Shown here in pieces: positions 36,740 to 46,574 of a stretch of 64,000 nucleotides of DNA. This stretch comes from Persicitalea sp038235275 (GTDB taxonomy: Bacteria; Bacteroidota; Bacteroidia; Cytophagales; Spirosomataceae). Both the position numbers and the translations under genes were made by a program. The stretch lies in contig JBBSUC010000024.1 in NCBI GenBank assembly GCA_038235275.1, positions 18,073-82,072 of the forward strand, read 5' to 3'. The notes below the pieces were generated by a model. That model had not been told where the DNA came from and did not search any database. It saw nothing but the letters and a program-made list of their open reading frames with translations. How positions within the stretch are numbered: the stretch's first letter is position 1; each line of letters begins with the position of its first letter.

Positions 36740-37540
36740 ATGATCGAAACCCACGCCCATATTTACGACGAGCAATTTGCCGACGACCGTCAAGAAATGC
36801 TGCAATACGCCTGGAAAACAGGCATTCAGCAGATTTGGATGCCTAACTGTGACCATAAAACCATTCCCGGCATGATGGAGTTGGCCGACGCTCATCCCAA
36901 GCAATGTTTACCCATGATGGGACTGCATCCTTGTTACGTGAAGGACAATTTTGAAACAGAACTCCAAATCGTGGAAGGCTGGCTGAACAAGCGCATATTC
37001 TTAGCCATCGGTGAAATTGGGATGGACTTGTATTGGGACAAAACCTTCCGCGCCCAACAGGAAGAGGCTTTTATGTACCAGTGCCAACTGGCTTTAAAAC
37101 ACAATATCTGGATCGACATTCATAGCCGGGAGGCTTTTTGGGAAACCGTGGCGTTGATTGAAAAAATAGGCAATCCGAAGTTGAAGGGCATATTTCATTG
37201 CTTCGTCGGCAATCTCGACGAAGCCAATAAAGCCATCGAATTGGGTTTCAAACTCGGTATCGGTGGCGTCGTCACCTTCAAGAATGGGGGCTTGGATAAA
37301 GTATTGCCCCACATTGGAATCGAACATTTAGTATTGGAAACCGACAGCCCCTACCTTGCTCCTACTCCCTACCGGGGAAAACGCAATGAACCTGCGTACC
37401 TTGAAGTAATTGCCCAGCGAATTGCAGATTTGAAGCAGCTTACGAAAGTTGAGGTAATCGGTGCAACCACCTCTAATGCCTTGTCCATGCTTCCGGAACT
37501 GCATCTGGAAACCGTTAGAATGGAACGGGGGAAAATCTGA
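36740..37540 (+). CDS. TatD-family metal-dependent hydrolase
   Basis: 266 aa TIM-barrel hydrolase. Metal-binding and catalytic residues: ETHAHIYD (HxH), AIGEIGMD (Glu), IDIHSRE (His), FHCFVG (His) and ETDSPYLAP (Asp). TatD proteins are 3'-5' exonucleases / DNases involved in DNA repair or RNA quality control. The missing 'L' in the more typical D-x-H start is normal variation. It follows the glycosyltransferase by 48 bp. Confidence 0.92.
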   Translation: MIETHAHIYDEQFADDRQEMLQYAWKTGIQQIWMPNCDHKTIPGMMELADAHPKQCLPMMGLHPCYVKDNFETELQIVEGWLNKRIFLAIGEIGMDLYWDKTFRAQQEEAFMYQCQLALKHNIWIDIHSREAFWETVALIEKIGNPKLKGIFHCFVGNLDEANKAIELGFKLGIGGVVTFKNGGLDKVLPHIGIEHLVLETDSPYLAPTPYRGKRNEPAYLEVIAQRIADLKQLTKVEVIGATTSNALSMLPELHLETVRMERGKI

Positions 37541-37565
37541 GGTTTGAAAAAAGGCGACTTTCCCT

Positions 37566-37573
37566 TACCTTTG
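37566..37573 (+). promoter_or_regulatory. -7 promoter box for tRNA-Ser
   Basis: TACCTTTG matches TAnnTTTG exactly, 18 bp before the tRNA 5' end. Confidence 0.6.
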
Positions 37574-37591
37574 CAGCCGTTCGTAATAAAT

Positions 37592-37678
<87 letters not shown>

Positions 37679-37683
37679 CAATG

Positions 37684-37717
37684 TGCCGTTTCTGTTATCA
37701 GGAACGGCATATTTTTT
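37684..37717 (+). terminator. terminator after tRNA-Ser
   Basis: TGCCGTT (37684-37690) pairs with AACGGCA (37703-37709), with CTG/CAG inside, followed by ATTTTTT. Confidence 0.88.
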
Positions 37718-37838
37718 AATTTAAGGACCATTCTTCCGAATTTTTCGATCCTTTACTTTACATTCAACGGTCGATATTCCTATATTGGAGAAATTTTTCA
37801 TAGCTGACCATTTCAAATCAACTTAACCCGGTACACCG

Positions 37839-38378
37839 ATGATGCGTAAACTACTGTTCTTGTTTCTAATGGGCAGTTTGCCCTTTTTGTATTCCTGCGA
37901 CAAGCTGAAAGGCGACGTCGGCCCGGCCGGTCCCCAGGGCGAACAGGGCGTGGCTGGCCCGAAGGGCGACAAAGGAGAATCCGGCAGTTCGGACGGCGGC
38001 GGTGCTCTGCAGTTCACCCGCGACACGGCATCCACTGACGCCGATGGGGCCGTGGGATTCGGGTTTACTTTGACCCAGCAAAACGCCAACGCCATTGAAA
38101 AGGGCGTGATTCTGGTGTATGCCAAGAGTGGAGGCTTTTGGTTTCCGCTGCCGGGAATCGTGTTCTTTGGCGAAGAAGTGACCAACTACACATTTCTTTA
38201 TAACGTGGAGAAGCTGGCGATGAATCTGGTAGTTTTTGAAACTGTTGAAAAGCCCAAAGTCAGGAAATTCCAAAGCATCAGGGTGGTGGTAGTTCCTGCC
38301 TCAAACGGAAGGCTAGACGCCGAAGTGGATTACAAAGACTACCAAGCCGTCCGCAAAGCCTTCAACCTGCCGGAATAA
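37839..38378 (+). CDS. lipoprotein with short collagen-like Gly-X-Y segment
   Basis: 179 aa. Lipobox FLYSC, then DKLKGDVGPAGPQGEQG continuing to about residue 46: seven or more Gly-X-Y triplets, enough for a short collagen-like helix or stalk. The remaining 130 residues are beta-rich with no recognised domain. Probably surface- or periplasm-anchored. It ends at a good terminator. Similar short collagen-like stalk lipoproteins occur singly in Bacteroidota; the role is unknown. Confidence 0.82.
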   Translation: MMRKLLFLFLMGSLPFLYSCDKLKGDVGPAGPQGEQGVAGPKGDKGESGSSDGGGALQFTRDTASTDADGAVGFGFTLTQQNANAIEKGVILVYAKSGGFWFPLPGIVFFGEEVTNYTFLYNVEKLAMNLVVFETVEKPKVRKFQSIRVVVVPASNGRLDAEVDYKDYQAVRKAFNLPE

Positions 38379-38423
38379 TTGACTTGCCGACAAACAATAA
38401 TGTTAGAGTATTTTCATGATCGA

Positions 38424-38449
38424 GGCTGGAATTTTTCCGGCCTTTTTTT
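38424..38449 (+). terminator. terminator after the collagen-like lipoprotein
   Basis: GGCTGGAA (38424-38431) pairs with TTCCGGCC (38435-38442) and is followed by seven Ts. It lies inside the upstream open frame of the next gene, which argues against a start before 38512. Confidence 0.88.
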
Positions 38450-38511
38450 CTGTCCGGCACGGTGTTACTTGTTTTTCCAACATTCTTTCTATTTCCTTAT
38501 TCTTTAAACAC

Positions 38512-40029
38512 GTGGCAATCAGCACCGAAAATGTCAGGTTGGTTTTTGGCCTTAAAATCAAGCAATTGCGTCTTGACCGCGCGCTGTCGCTCAATGATTT
38601 GTCGCAAAAATCCGGACTCTCAATTTCCTATATCAACGAAATTGAGAAAGGCAAAAAGTATCCCAAAGCTGACAAAATCATCGCCCTGGCTCAGGCGCTG
38701 GATTCGGATTACGACACTCTGGTGTCACTGAAACTGAGCAAGCGACTCGAACCGATTTCGGAACTTCTCAGCTCCAACATCCTGACGGAATTACCGCTCG
38801 ACTTGTTCGGCATTGACCAATCGAACCTTCTGGAAATGCTTTCGGATGCGCCCACCAAAGTCAGCGCGTTCATTGGTACCTTGATCGAAATTTCGCGCAA
38901 TTACAATATGTCGGTCGAGCAATTTTATTTTTCGGCCCTCCGCACCTACCAGGAGATGCACGACAACTACTTCGAGGACATCGAGGTCGCCGCCGAGAAG
39001 TTTTTGGCGGAAAAAAAAGTGGATGAAGGCACCATCCTGGACGAAGACTACATGGTGCAAGTGTTGCAAAAAAATTATGGCTACGAAATAGAACAAATCG
39101 ACAAACGCGCCCATCCCGAGTTGAAAGCAGTCCGCTCACTCACAATTCCCCGGCCGGAAGGTCAAAAACTATTGGTTAACAGCAGCCTTTCTTCGGTACA
39201 AAAATCCTTCATCTACGGTCGGGAAATTGGCTATCAATACCTTTTTCTTACCAACCGACTTTATACAACTTCCGTTTTAGAAGCCGATTCCTTTGAACAT
39301 CTGCTAAACAACTTTAAAGCATCCTACTTTGCCAGCGCCATTATCGTCCGCCAGTCGCTATTGGTACCCAAGTTAAAAGAATTCTTTGCTATTAATACCT
39401 GGCAACCGGAACGGCTTCTGGACATGATCGACTATTTTAACACGACTCCGGAATCATTTTGTTACCGCATCAGTAATATATTGCCCAAGCATTTCGGCAT
39501 TAACCAGTTGTTTTTTCTTCGCTTCAATAATTTTGCGGGTCAAAACCAGTTTGAGTTGACCAAGGAGATGCATATCGCCCGTAAGCACATTCCTCATACC
39601 GTTAAGGACGAGTACTATTGCCGCCGCTGGCTTTCGCTCACCGTTCTGCAAGATTTGGCTGATTGTACCAAAGAGGACAGAAACGGAGCAGTCACGTTGT
39701 GTAAAGCCCAAATTTCCAAATACGTAGATAGCGGAGAAGAATACCTGATGGTCAGTTTTGCCAAATCCGCGTCGAACTCGCATAGTCCAAACGTGAGCGT
39801 GTCGATGGGAATCTTTTTGAACGAGGATTCCCGGAGGATCATCGGGTTTCTGAATGACCCCAACCTGCGATTGCGACTCGTCAATGAAACCTGCGAGCGC
39901 TGCACCCTTTTCGACTGTAAAGAACGAATGGCCGCACCGACAGTTTTGCAGCGTCGGCACAAGCACGAAGAATTGAAGAAAAGTATTACAGCCTTGTTGA
40001 ATAGCAAAGCAAAAGCCATCAGCCCTTAA
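38512..40029 (+). CDS. XRE + ImmA/IrrE-like regulator (ScfR/RamB type)
   Basis: 505 aa from GTG 38512. N-terminal helix-turn-helix (IKQLRLDRALSLNDLSQKS, SISYINEIEKGKKYP). The middle is an IrrE-like DUF955 region. The C-terminal part has a Cys cluster (CERCTLFDCKER) typical of short-chain-fatty-acyl regulators. Where active metalloproteases have HExxH, this protein has GREIGYQ, so proteolytic activity is unlikely. Relatives control fatty-acid or acyl-CoA metabolism, which fits the convergent glutaryl-CoA dehydrogenase gene (11-bp 3' overlap). The GTG start is preferred because a terminator occupies the upstream frame. Confidence 0.85.
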   Translation: MAISTENVRLVFGLKIKQLRLDRALSLNDLSQKSGLSISYINEIEKGKKYPKADKIIALAQALDSDYDTLVSLKLSKRLEPISELLSSNILTELPLDLFGIDQSNLLEMLSDAPTKVSAFIGTLIEISRNYNMSVEQFYFSALRTYQEMHDNYFEDIEVAAEKFLAEKKVDEGTILDEDYMVQVLQKNYGYEIEQIDKRAHPELKAVRSLTIPRPEGQKLLVNSSLSSVQKSFIYGREIGYQYLFLTNRLYTTSVLEADSFEHLLNNFKASYFASAIIVRQSLLVPKLKEFFAINTWQPERLLDMIDYFNTTPESFCYRISNILPKHFGINQLFFLRFNNFAGQNQFELTKEMHIARKHIPHTVKDEYYCRRWLSLTVLQDLADCTKEDRNGAVTLCKAQISKYVDSGEEYLMVSFAKSASNSHSPNVSVSMGIFLNEDSRRIIGFLNDPNLRLRLVNETCERCTLFDCKERMAAPTVLQRRHKHEELKKSITALLNSKAKAISP

Positions 40030-41179
40030 AAGCCGGAATCCCGGTAATTTCTGCGCCCAAAATGAGCAGATGAATGTCGTGGGTGCCCTCATAGGTCACG
40101 ACCGACTCGAGGTTCATCATGTGCCGCATGATAGGATAATCGCCCGTAATGCCGTTGCCGCCCAAAATTTGCCGGGCCTCGCGGGCGACAGCCAACGCCA
40201 TTGCCACGTTGTTTCTTTTAGCCAGCGATATTTGAGTCGAAGTTGCCTTGCCTTCATTTTTTAGCACGCCAAGCCGCCAGGCTACGAGTTGGGCTTTGGT
40301 AATTTCGGTAAGCATTTCAGCCAACTTTTTCTGGGTAAGTTGAAAGGCAGCAATGGGTTTGTCAAATTGAATGCGTTGGGCGGCATAATGTACCGCCGTT
40401 TCGTAGCAGTCGATGGCCGCACCGATGGCACCCCAAGCAATGCCATAACGGGCGTTATCGAGGCATTGTAGCGCGGCTCCCACCCCCAGAGCTCCGGGAA
40501 GTATGTTTTCTTTGGGAACTGGCACATCGTTAAAAACCAGTTCACCCGTAGCGCTCGTCCGCAGGGACCATTTGTTTGTAATTTCAGGCGTTGTGAAGCC
40601 CTCCATGCCTCTTTCCATAATAATTCCCTGCACTCGCCCGGCGGGATTCCGTGCCCAAACGACCGCAACATCGGCCAACGGTGCGTTAGAAATCCAGGTT
40701 TTAGAACCGTTCAGTACATATTTTCCGTCAACCTCCGTGAAACGCGATTGCATCCCCGCCGGATTGGAGCCGTGGTCAGGTTCGGTCAGGCCAAAGCACC
40801 CCAAAAACTCGCCCGAAGCAAGTTTGGGCAAGTACTTTTGCTTTTGTTCTTCGGAACCGAATTTGTAAATCGGCCCGATAACCAACGAGTTTTGCACCGA
40901 AAGCGTGGAACGCATGCCCGAATCGCCGCGTTCGATTTCCTGACACACCAAGCCATAGCTAATGTAATCTGCCCCCGTACCACCATATTCTTCCGGCAGA
41001 GTAACGCCCATAATCCCCAAATCGCCAAAGCGTTTTACCAGGTAGGCGGGAAAAGCCGCCCGCTGCGCGTAGGAGTCGATGATAGGTTTTATCTCGGTAT
41101 CCGTAAATTTGGCCACCGATTGGCGGATGATCCGGTTCTCCTCGGTGAGAAGTTCGTCTATGTTGAAGAAGTCAGTCAT
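40019..41179 (-). CDS. gcdH: glutaryl-CoA dehydrogenase-like acyl-CoA dehydrogenase
   Basis: 386 aa FAD enzyme. GCDH-like features: ERGDSGMRSTLSVQNSLV (substrate-carboxylate Arg), CFGLTEPDHGSNPAGM, and ESVVTYEGTHDIHLLILG with catalytic Glu E364. It oxidatively decarboxylates glutaryl-CoA to crotonyl-CoA in lysine/tryptophan breakdown and passes electrons to ETF (etfBA at 57-59 kb). It shares its 3' end with the regulator on the opposite strand. Confidence 0.92.
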   Translation of the reverse strand: MTDFFNIDELLTEENRIIRQSVAKFTDTEIKPIIDSYAQRAAFPAYLVKRFGDLGIMGVTLPEEYGGTGADYISYGLVCQEIERGDSGMRSTLSVQNSLVIGPIYKFGSEEQKQKYLPKLASGEFLGCFGLTEPDHGSNPAGMQSRFTEVDGKYVLNGSKTWISNAPLADVAVVWARNPAGRVQGIIMERGMEGFTTPEITNKWSLRTSATGELVFNDVPVPKENILPGALGVGAALQCLDNARYGIAWGAIGAAIDCYETAVHYAAQRIQFDKPIAAFQLTQKKLAEMLTEITKAQLVAWRLGVLKNEGKATSTQISLAKRNNVAMALAVAREARQILGGNGITGDYPIMRHMMNLESVVTYEGTHDIHLLILGAEITGIPAFKG

Positions 41180-41257
41180 TTATTTAATGGATAAAGAACA
41201 ATTTAAAGTAGTTCGATTTGGTATCTTGTCCAAACCAATGACAAAAAATTATAAATT

Positions 41258-41599
41258 ATGGCTTCATATGTGATGGGGGGGCTTTATGTTTTGGCAGGTA
41301 TTTATCACTTCGTCAGCCCGAATTTTTATTTGAAAATCATGCCTCCGTACCTGCCCTACCACGCGTTTCTGGTAGCAGCATCAGGTTTGGCTGAAATCGT
41401 ACTCGGCGTTATGCTTTTTATTCCCGTCACCCGGAGTTGGGCCGCCTGGGGAATTATTCTCCTGTTAATTGCTGTTTTTCCGGCTAATCTTTACATGGCC
41501 TACGGTACCCAATTTCAGGATATTTCCCCCTGGATTCGCTGGGGACGTCTTCCCATCCAATTTTTGCTTATCTGGTGGGCTTACCAATACGTCAAATAA
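41258..41599 (+). CDS. DoxX-like small membrane protein
   Basis: 113 aa, four helices; pattern LYVLAGIYHFVSPNFYLKIMPPYLPYH matches the DoxX-like family. Function unclear; some members assist redox or quinone enzymes. It is divergent from gcdH by 78 bp and is followed after 31 bp by a flavoprotein gene. Confidence 0.85.
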   Translation: MASYVMGGLYVLAGIYHFVSPNFYLKIMPPYLPYHAFLVAASGLAEIVLGVMLFIPVTRSWAAWGIILLLIAVFPANLYMAYGTQFQDISPWIRWGRLPIQFLLIWWAYQYVK

Positions 41600-41630
41600 T
41601 CCTTCAGTATTAATCATACACCACTCCTAA

Positions 41631-43208
41631 TTGCCCCGCACCAAACAATACATCCTTACGCCCGAAGTGGCGATGGAAGAAACCAGCTTCCGGGAATACG
41701 TTCTGTCCGACCTCCAAATCAGTCAGCAGGAAAGTGTGATTCTTCGCAAAACCCGGCAGTCTATCGACGCACGTGGCCAGCAGGTGAAGGTCAACGTGCA
41801 GGTCGATGTGTTTATCGATGAGGCACCCGACGATTTCATCGAGTATAAAAAGCCGTTGACCGACGTCGGTCAACGGCCTGCGGTGGTCATTGTGGGCTGC
41901 GGCCCGGCCGGGACATTCGCGGCTTTGCGCCTAATCGAGCTTGGTTTTAAGCCCATCATTCTGGAACGCGGTAAAGACGTCCGGGCGCGGCGGCGCGATT
42001 TGGCGGCGATAAACAAGCAGCATACCGTCAATCCTGACTCAAATTATTGCTTTGGCGAGGGTGGCGCGGGAACATATTCCGACGGCAAGCTTTACACTCG
42101 CTCCAACAAACGCGGCAACATCCGGCGCATTCTGGAAATATTCGTCGCTCACGGGGCTAATGAAGATATATTAGTAGAGGCGCATCCGCACATCGGCACC
42201 AATAAGCTCCCCAAAATAGTGGCCGAAATGCGGGAAACTATTCTGCAAGCCGGTGGCGAGATTCATTTCGACTGCCGGGTCGAAGATTTTTTACTGAAAA
42301 ATCAAGAAATAAAAGGCGTCGTTACCGCCGATGGTCGAGAATTTATCGGAATCAGCGTTATTCTGGCCACGGGCCATTCAGCGCGGGATATTTTTGAATT
42401 ATTGCAGAAACGCCAGGTCCGGATCGAGGAAAAACCCTTCGCGATGGGCGTCCGCATCGAACACCCGCAGCGCGTGATTGACCGCATTCAGTATCGCTGC
42501 GGAACTGACCGGGGCCCCTACCTCCCGGCGGCCTCCTACAATTTAGTGACGCAGACCTATTTTGGCGGAATACAGCGTGGCGTTTTTTCATTTTGCATGT
42601 GTCCGGGCGGTTTTATCGTCCCGGCGGCTACGGCACCCGGCGAGCTGGTAGTCAACGGAATGTCACCCTCAAGGCGGGATTCGCGTTACGCCAATTCGGG
42701 CATTGTGGTGGCCGTGCAGCCGGAGGACACCAAAAAATACGCCGAATTTGGCCCATTGGCGGGCTTACAATTACAACGCGAAGTCGAGCAAACCGCTTGT
42801 CGCTTAGCGGGGAATGGCCAGGCGGCTCCCGGTCAGTTGGTCAGCGATTTTGTGGCGGGAAAAACCTCCGCGGAGCTGCGCGATACTTCCTATCAGCCTG
42901 GTCTGGTTTCGATGGACATGCGCGACGTGCTGCCTGACCATATCGCTTTGCCGCTGCGAGATGGCTTACAGCAGTTCGGTAAGAAAATGCGAGGCTACCT
43001 TAGCTCGGAGGCCCAACTGATCGGGATAGAAAGCCGCACCTCCTCGCCCGTCAGGATTCCACGCGACGCCAAAACCTGCGAGCATCCCGAGGTGAAACGA
43101 CTTTTTCCCTGCGGCGAAGGGGCGGGCTACGCGGGCGGCATCATGTCGGCGGCGATGGATGGCGAACGTTGCGCCGAGCAGTTGGTGTTGCTTTATAGTA
43201 AAAAGTAA
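41631..43208 (+). CDS. FAD-dependent oxidoreductase (YtfP-like family)
   Basis: 525 aa. A short N-terminal domain is followed by the dinucleotide-binding VIVGCGPAGTFAALRLIELG (about residue 84 on), YSDGKLYTRSNKRGN, and the C-terminal FAD motif PCGEGAGYAGGIMSAAMDG. The family is conserved but has no assigned substrate. Translation likely begins at TTG 41631, since the preceding in-frame region has no ATG and the N-terminal beta strand needs these residues. Confidence 0.9.
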   Translation: MPRTKQYILTPEVAMEETSFREYVLSDLQISQQESVILRKTRQSIDARGQQVKVNVQVDVFIDEAPDDFIEYKKPLTDVGQRPAVVIVGCGPAGTFAALRLIELGFKPIILERGKDVRARRRDLAAINKQHTVNPDSNYCFGEGGAGTYSDGKLYTRSNKRGNIRRILEIFVAHGANEDILVEAHPHIGTNKLPKIVAEMRETILQAGGEIHFDCRVEDFLLKNQEIKGVVTADGREFIGISVILATGHSARDIFELLQKRQVRIEEKPFAMGVRIEHPQRVIDRIQYRCGTDRGPYLPAASYNLVTQTYFGGIQRGVFSFCMCPGGFIVPAATAPGELVVNGMSPSRRDSRYANSGIVVAVQPEDTKKYAEFGPLAGLQLQREVEQTACRLAGNGQAAPGQLVSDFVAGKTSAELRDTSYQPGLVSMDMRDVLPDHIALPLRDGLQQFGKKMRGYLSSEAQLIGIESRTSSPVRIPRDAKTCEHPEVKRLFPCGEGAGYAGGIMSAAMDGERCAEQLVLLYSKK

Positions 43209-43220
43209 TCGACGCCAGTC

Positions 43221-43850
43221 ATGCCACACCTTTTTTTTGAAGTATTCACCAATAGTTTATCAGCTAAATTCAAGCGACCGTTATCCGGCAAGTTGGCTCA
43301 CGCCCGAATGCTCGCCAATTCGGAATCTCGCCTAAATGCCAAACCTGACGTTCGAACCCGGAAAAGCGCAGTACTGATCTTGTTTTATCCGCACCAAGGC
43401 GAAGTCTATTTGCCCCTCATCCTGCGTCCCGCTTACGACGGCGTTCATTCGGGTCAAATGGCTTTTCCAGGCGGCCGCTACGAACCGACGGATGAAAACC
43501 TTATCCGCACCGCTAAGCGAGAAGCGCAGGAAGAAATCGGCCTGCGCTTGACTGACGTGAGGGTGGCAGGCGTTTTAACCCAAGTCTTTATCCCGCCCAG
43601 TAATTTTCTGGTTCTTCCCGTAGTAGCCCATATCCCCTACCGGCCCGAATTCTTCCCTGACCCGCGTGAAGTGGAAAAGGTTTTGGAAGTGCCTTTGCGG
43701 GAGATAGAAGACAAAACCATCATCGACAGCAGCGAAATTCAGGTAGCGGACCATCTCATCCAGGCCCCACACTACCTTATCCAGCAATATAAAGTTTGGG
43801 GAGCCACCGCAATGATGATTAGCGAGATGTTAGACGTTCTGCATTCTTAG
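43221..43850 (+). CDS. Nudix hydrolase (CoA pyrophosphatase-like)
   Basis: 209 aa. Nudix box GGRYEPTDENLIRTAKREAQ followed by EEIGL matches Gx5Ex7REUxEExGU. The preceding LPLILRPAYDGVHSGQMAFP is the NuBI/CoA-pyrophosphatase signature, suggesting hydrolysis of CoA or its derivatives to 4'-phosphopantetheine and 3',5'-ADP. It lies 12 bp after the flavoprotein gene. Confidence 0.9.
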   Translation: MPHLFFEVFTNSLSAKFKRPLSGKLAHARMLANSESRLNAKPDVRTRKSAVLILFYPHQGEVYLPLILRPAYDGVHSGQMAFPGGRYEPTDENLIRTAKREAQEEIGLRLTDVRVAGVLTQVFIPPSNFLVLPVVAHIPYRPEFFPDPREVEKVLEVPLREIEDKTIIDSSEIQVADHLIQAPHYLIQQYKVWGATAMMISEMLDVLHS

Positions 43851-43904
43851 CCTTTTTTCGTATTTTTACCCCCCACCATAACCTACGATCCCTTTCTCCC
43901 CTGC

Positions 43905-46556
43905 ATGGAAGAAAATACCGAAAACCTCGATAATACCCCCCAAGAAGACAGCGAATTACTTGACAAGACCCCCATTTCGGGCCTATACGAAAACTGGTTC
44001 CTAGAATACGCTTCCTACGTCATCTTAGAGCGGGCCGTCCCCGCCACCGAAGACGGCCTTAAACCCGTACAGCGGCGCATCATGCATGCGCTCAATGAAA
44101 TGGACGACGGGCGATTCAACAAAGTAGCAAACGTTATTGGCTCCACGATGCAGTATCACCCGCACGGCGACGCTTCCATCAATGACGCCATCGTCAACCT
44201 TGGCCAAAAAGAATTGCTTTTCGACACCCAGGGTAACTGGGGTGATGTCCGCACGGGCGACAGCGCCGCCGCGCCGCGATACATAGAGGTAAGGCTCTCG
44301 AAATTCGCCAAGGAGGTGGCTTTTAACGGCGACACCACCGAATGGCAGTTGTCTTACGATGGCCGCAAGCGCGAGCCGATCACGCTGCCCGTAAAATTCC
44401 CGCTATTGCTGGCCCAAGGTGTAGAGGGCATCGCGGTAGGACTTTCGACTAAGATCATGCCCCACAATTTTTGCGAGCTGATCGAGGCTTCCATCAATAT
44501 TTTGCGGGATAAAGCGATTGAGATATACCCCGATTTCCAAACGGGCGGCTACATGGATGTGTCGAACTACAATGAGGGTGAGCGCGGGGGTAAGATCCGG
44601 GTGCGGGCCAAGATCGAGGAAGAGGATAAGAAAATGCTGGTGGTAAAGGAAATACCCTACGGTACCACAACGACCTCTATCATCGACTCCATCATTAAGG
44701 CCAACGACAGCGGTAAGATTAAAATCAAGAAAGTGGTGGACAACACCGCCGCCGACGTCGAAATCCAGATCCAACTAGCCCCCGGCGTGTCGCCCGATAT
44801 CACGATGGACGCGCTGTTCGCTTTCACGGATTGCGAGGTATCGATTTCGCCTAATGCCTGCGTGATTGTAGGCGACAAGCCGCATTTTCTAAAAGTAACC
44901 GAAATTCTGCGTTATAACACTAAGAAAACGGTCGATTTGCTGCGGCAGGAGTTGGAAATCAAGAAGGCTAATCTGCTGGAAAAAATCCTCTACGGTTCGC
45001 TGGAAAAAATCTTCATCGAAAACCGGATTTACCGCGACATCGAGGAAGCCGAAACCTTTGAAGATGTCATCAAGCGCATTGACAAGGGCCTGAAACCTTA
45101 CAAGGATCAATTTTACCGTGAAATCACCAAAGATGATATCCTCAACCTAACCGAAATTCGCATCAAGCGGATTTCTAAATACGACGGTTTCAAAGCCGAC
45201 GAAGCAATGCGCCGCTGGCAGGAAGAACTAGCCGAAACAGAGGATAACCTTGCGAATCTGGTCCGTTTCGCCATCGACTATTTCAAGGATTTACTTAAAA
45301 AATTCGGCAAAGGCCGCGAGCGCAAAACGACCATTCGCTCTTTTATGCAGATTTCCGCCAGCGTAGTGGCGGCCAATAACCAAAAATTGTACGTCAATCG
45401 CGCCGACGGCTTCATCGGCTACGGCCTGAAAAAGGACGAGTACGTGATGGAATGTTCCGACCTCGACGACATTATCGTTTTTCGCCGCGACGGCGTGTGT
45501 TCCGTAACCAAGATTCAGGACAAGGTGTTTGTGGGCAAAGATATTATCTACGTGTCGGTCTTCACGAAAGGCGACGAACGCAAGGTATATAATATGGTGT
45601 ATCTGGAAGGCAAATCCGGCGTTTCGTACATAAAGCGCTTCCAGGTCACGGCCGTGACCCGCGACCGCGAGTATGACCTTACGCAAGGGACGCCGCGCTC
45701 CAAGATGACTTACTTCACTGCCAACGACAATGGTGAAGCAGAGATTATCACCGTCAATCTCACGGCCCAATGTAAAGCGAAGGTTAAGCAATTTGATTTC
45801 AATTTTGCTGACCTATTAATTAAAAATCGCAACGCCAATGGCAATATCCTCACCAAGTACCCTATTCGCAAAATTACACTCAAACAAGCTGGAGGCTCCA
45901 CTCTGGGCGGAGTCGATATTTGGTATGACTCCACCATTGGGCGTCTCAACCGCGACGAGCGCGGCTTATTCCTCGGGAACTTCGACTCAGACGACACGGT
46001 GCTTGTCATTTATAAAGAGGGTGCCTACGAATTGACCAATTTCGACCTCACCAACCATTACGAACCCGGCGAGGTACTGTTGGTGGCGCGATTCGACCCG
46101 GCGCGTATAGTAACGGCGGTGTATTATGACGCAGGTACCAAGACGTACTTCATCAAGCGCTTCCAGATTGAGACAAGCACCATCGACAAGAAGTTTCTCT
46201 TCATCAGCGATGCAAGAGGCAGTAAATTGCTACTTACGACGTTGGAAAAACGGCCCCGCCTGGAAATCTCAACGCAGGAATCGCCCAAGAGGCCCGCTGA
46301 AACAGAAGAAATTTTGATCGAGGAAGCCGTGGATGTTCGCGGCTGGAAAGCAATGGGCAACAAAATGACTGCGGATAAGGTAAAAGACATCCGTTGGCTA
46401 GACCCGTTGCCCACTGAGAATGATACGGAGGAAGAAGAAGACGCAGAATCGCCAGAATCAGAAAACGGCGCTCCGGTGGAAAATATTTCTATTCCCAACG
46501 TTCGACAGATTAATGCTTCGGCCAACGGCAAGAGTCAACTGGGCATGTTTGAATAA
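43905..46556 (+). CDS. parC: DNA topoisomerase IV subunit A
   Basis: 883 aa. The N-terminal breakage-reunion domain has the quinolone region MQYHPHGDASINDAIVNLGQ and the catalytic tyrosine Y126 in APRYIEVRLS. The C-terminal DNA-binding region has beta-pinwheel repeats. The ParC rather than GyrA call follows from the ASINDAIVNLGQ sequence (GyrA has S/AVYDTIVR) and the acidic C-terminal tail. Its parE partner is not in the window. Decatenates daughter chromosomes. Confidence 0.92.
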   Translation: MEENTENLDNTPQEDSELLDKTPISGLYENWFLEYASYVILERAVPATEDGLKPVQRRIMHALNEMDDGRFNKVANVIGSTMQYHPHGDASINDAIVNLGQKELLFDTQGNWGDVRTGDSAAAPRYIEVRLSKFAKEVAFNGDTTEWQLSYDGRKREPITLPVKFPLLLAQGVEGIAVGLSTKIMPHNFCELIEASINILRDKAIEIYPDFQTGGYMDVSNYNEGERGGKIRVRAKIEEEDKKMLVVKEIPYGTTTTSIIDSIIKANDSGKIKIKKVVDNTAADVEIQIQLAPGVSPDITMDALFAFTDCEVSISPNACVIVGDKPHFLKVTEILRYNTKKTVDLLRQELEIKKANLLEKILYGSLEKIFIENRIYRDIEEAETFEDVIKRIDKGLKPYKDQFYREITKDDILNLTEIRIKRISKYDGFKADEAMRRWQEELAETEDNLANLVRFAIDYFKDLLKKFGKGRERKTTIRSFMQISASVVAANNQKLYVNRADGFIGYGLKKDEYVMECSDLDDIIVFRRDGVCSVTKIQDKVFVGKDIIYVSVFTKGDERKVYNMVYLEGKSGVSYIKRFQVTAVTRDREYDLTQGTPRSKMTYFTANDNGEAEIITVNLTAQCKAKVKQFDFNFADLLIKNRNANGNILTKYPIRKITLKQAGGSTLGGVDIWYDSTIGRLNRDERGLFLGNFDSDDTVLVIYKEGAYELTNFDLTNHYEPGEVLLVARFDPARIVTAVYYDAGTKTYFIKRFQIETSTIDKKFLFISDARGSKLLLTTLEKRPRLEISTQESPKRPAETEEILIEEAVDVRGWKAMGNKMTADKVKDIRWLDPLPTENDTEEEEDAESPESENGAPVENISIPNVRQINASANGKSQLGMFE

Positions 46557-46574
46557 GGCAGAAACGATAGTGTT

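Noticed and set aside
38416..38511. N-terminal extension of the ImmA/IrrE-like regulator
   Set aside because: It contains the terminator of the preceding gene and gives a hydrophobic leader not expected in an XRE regulator.
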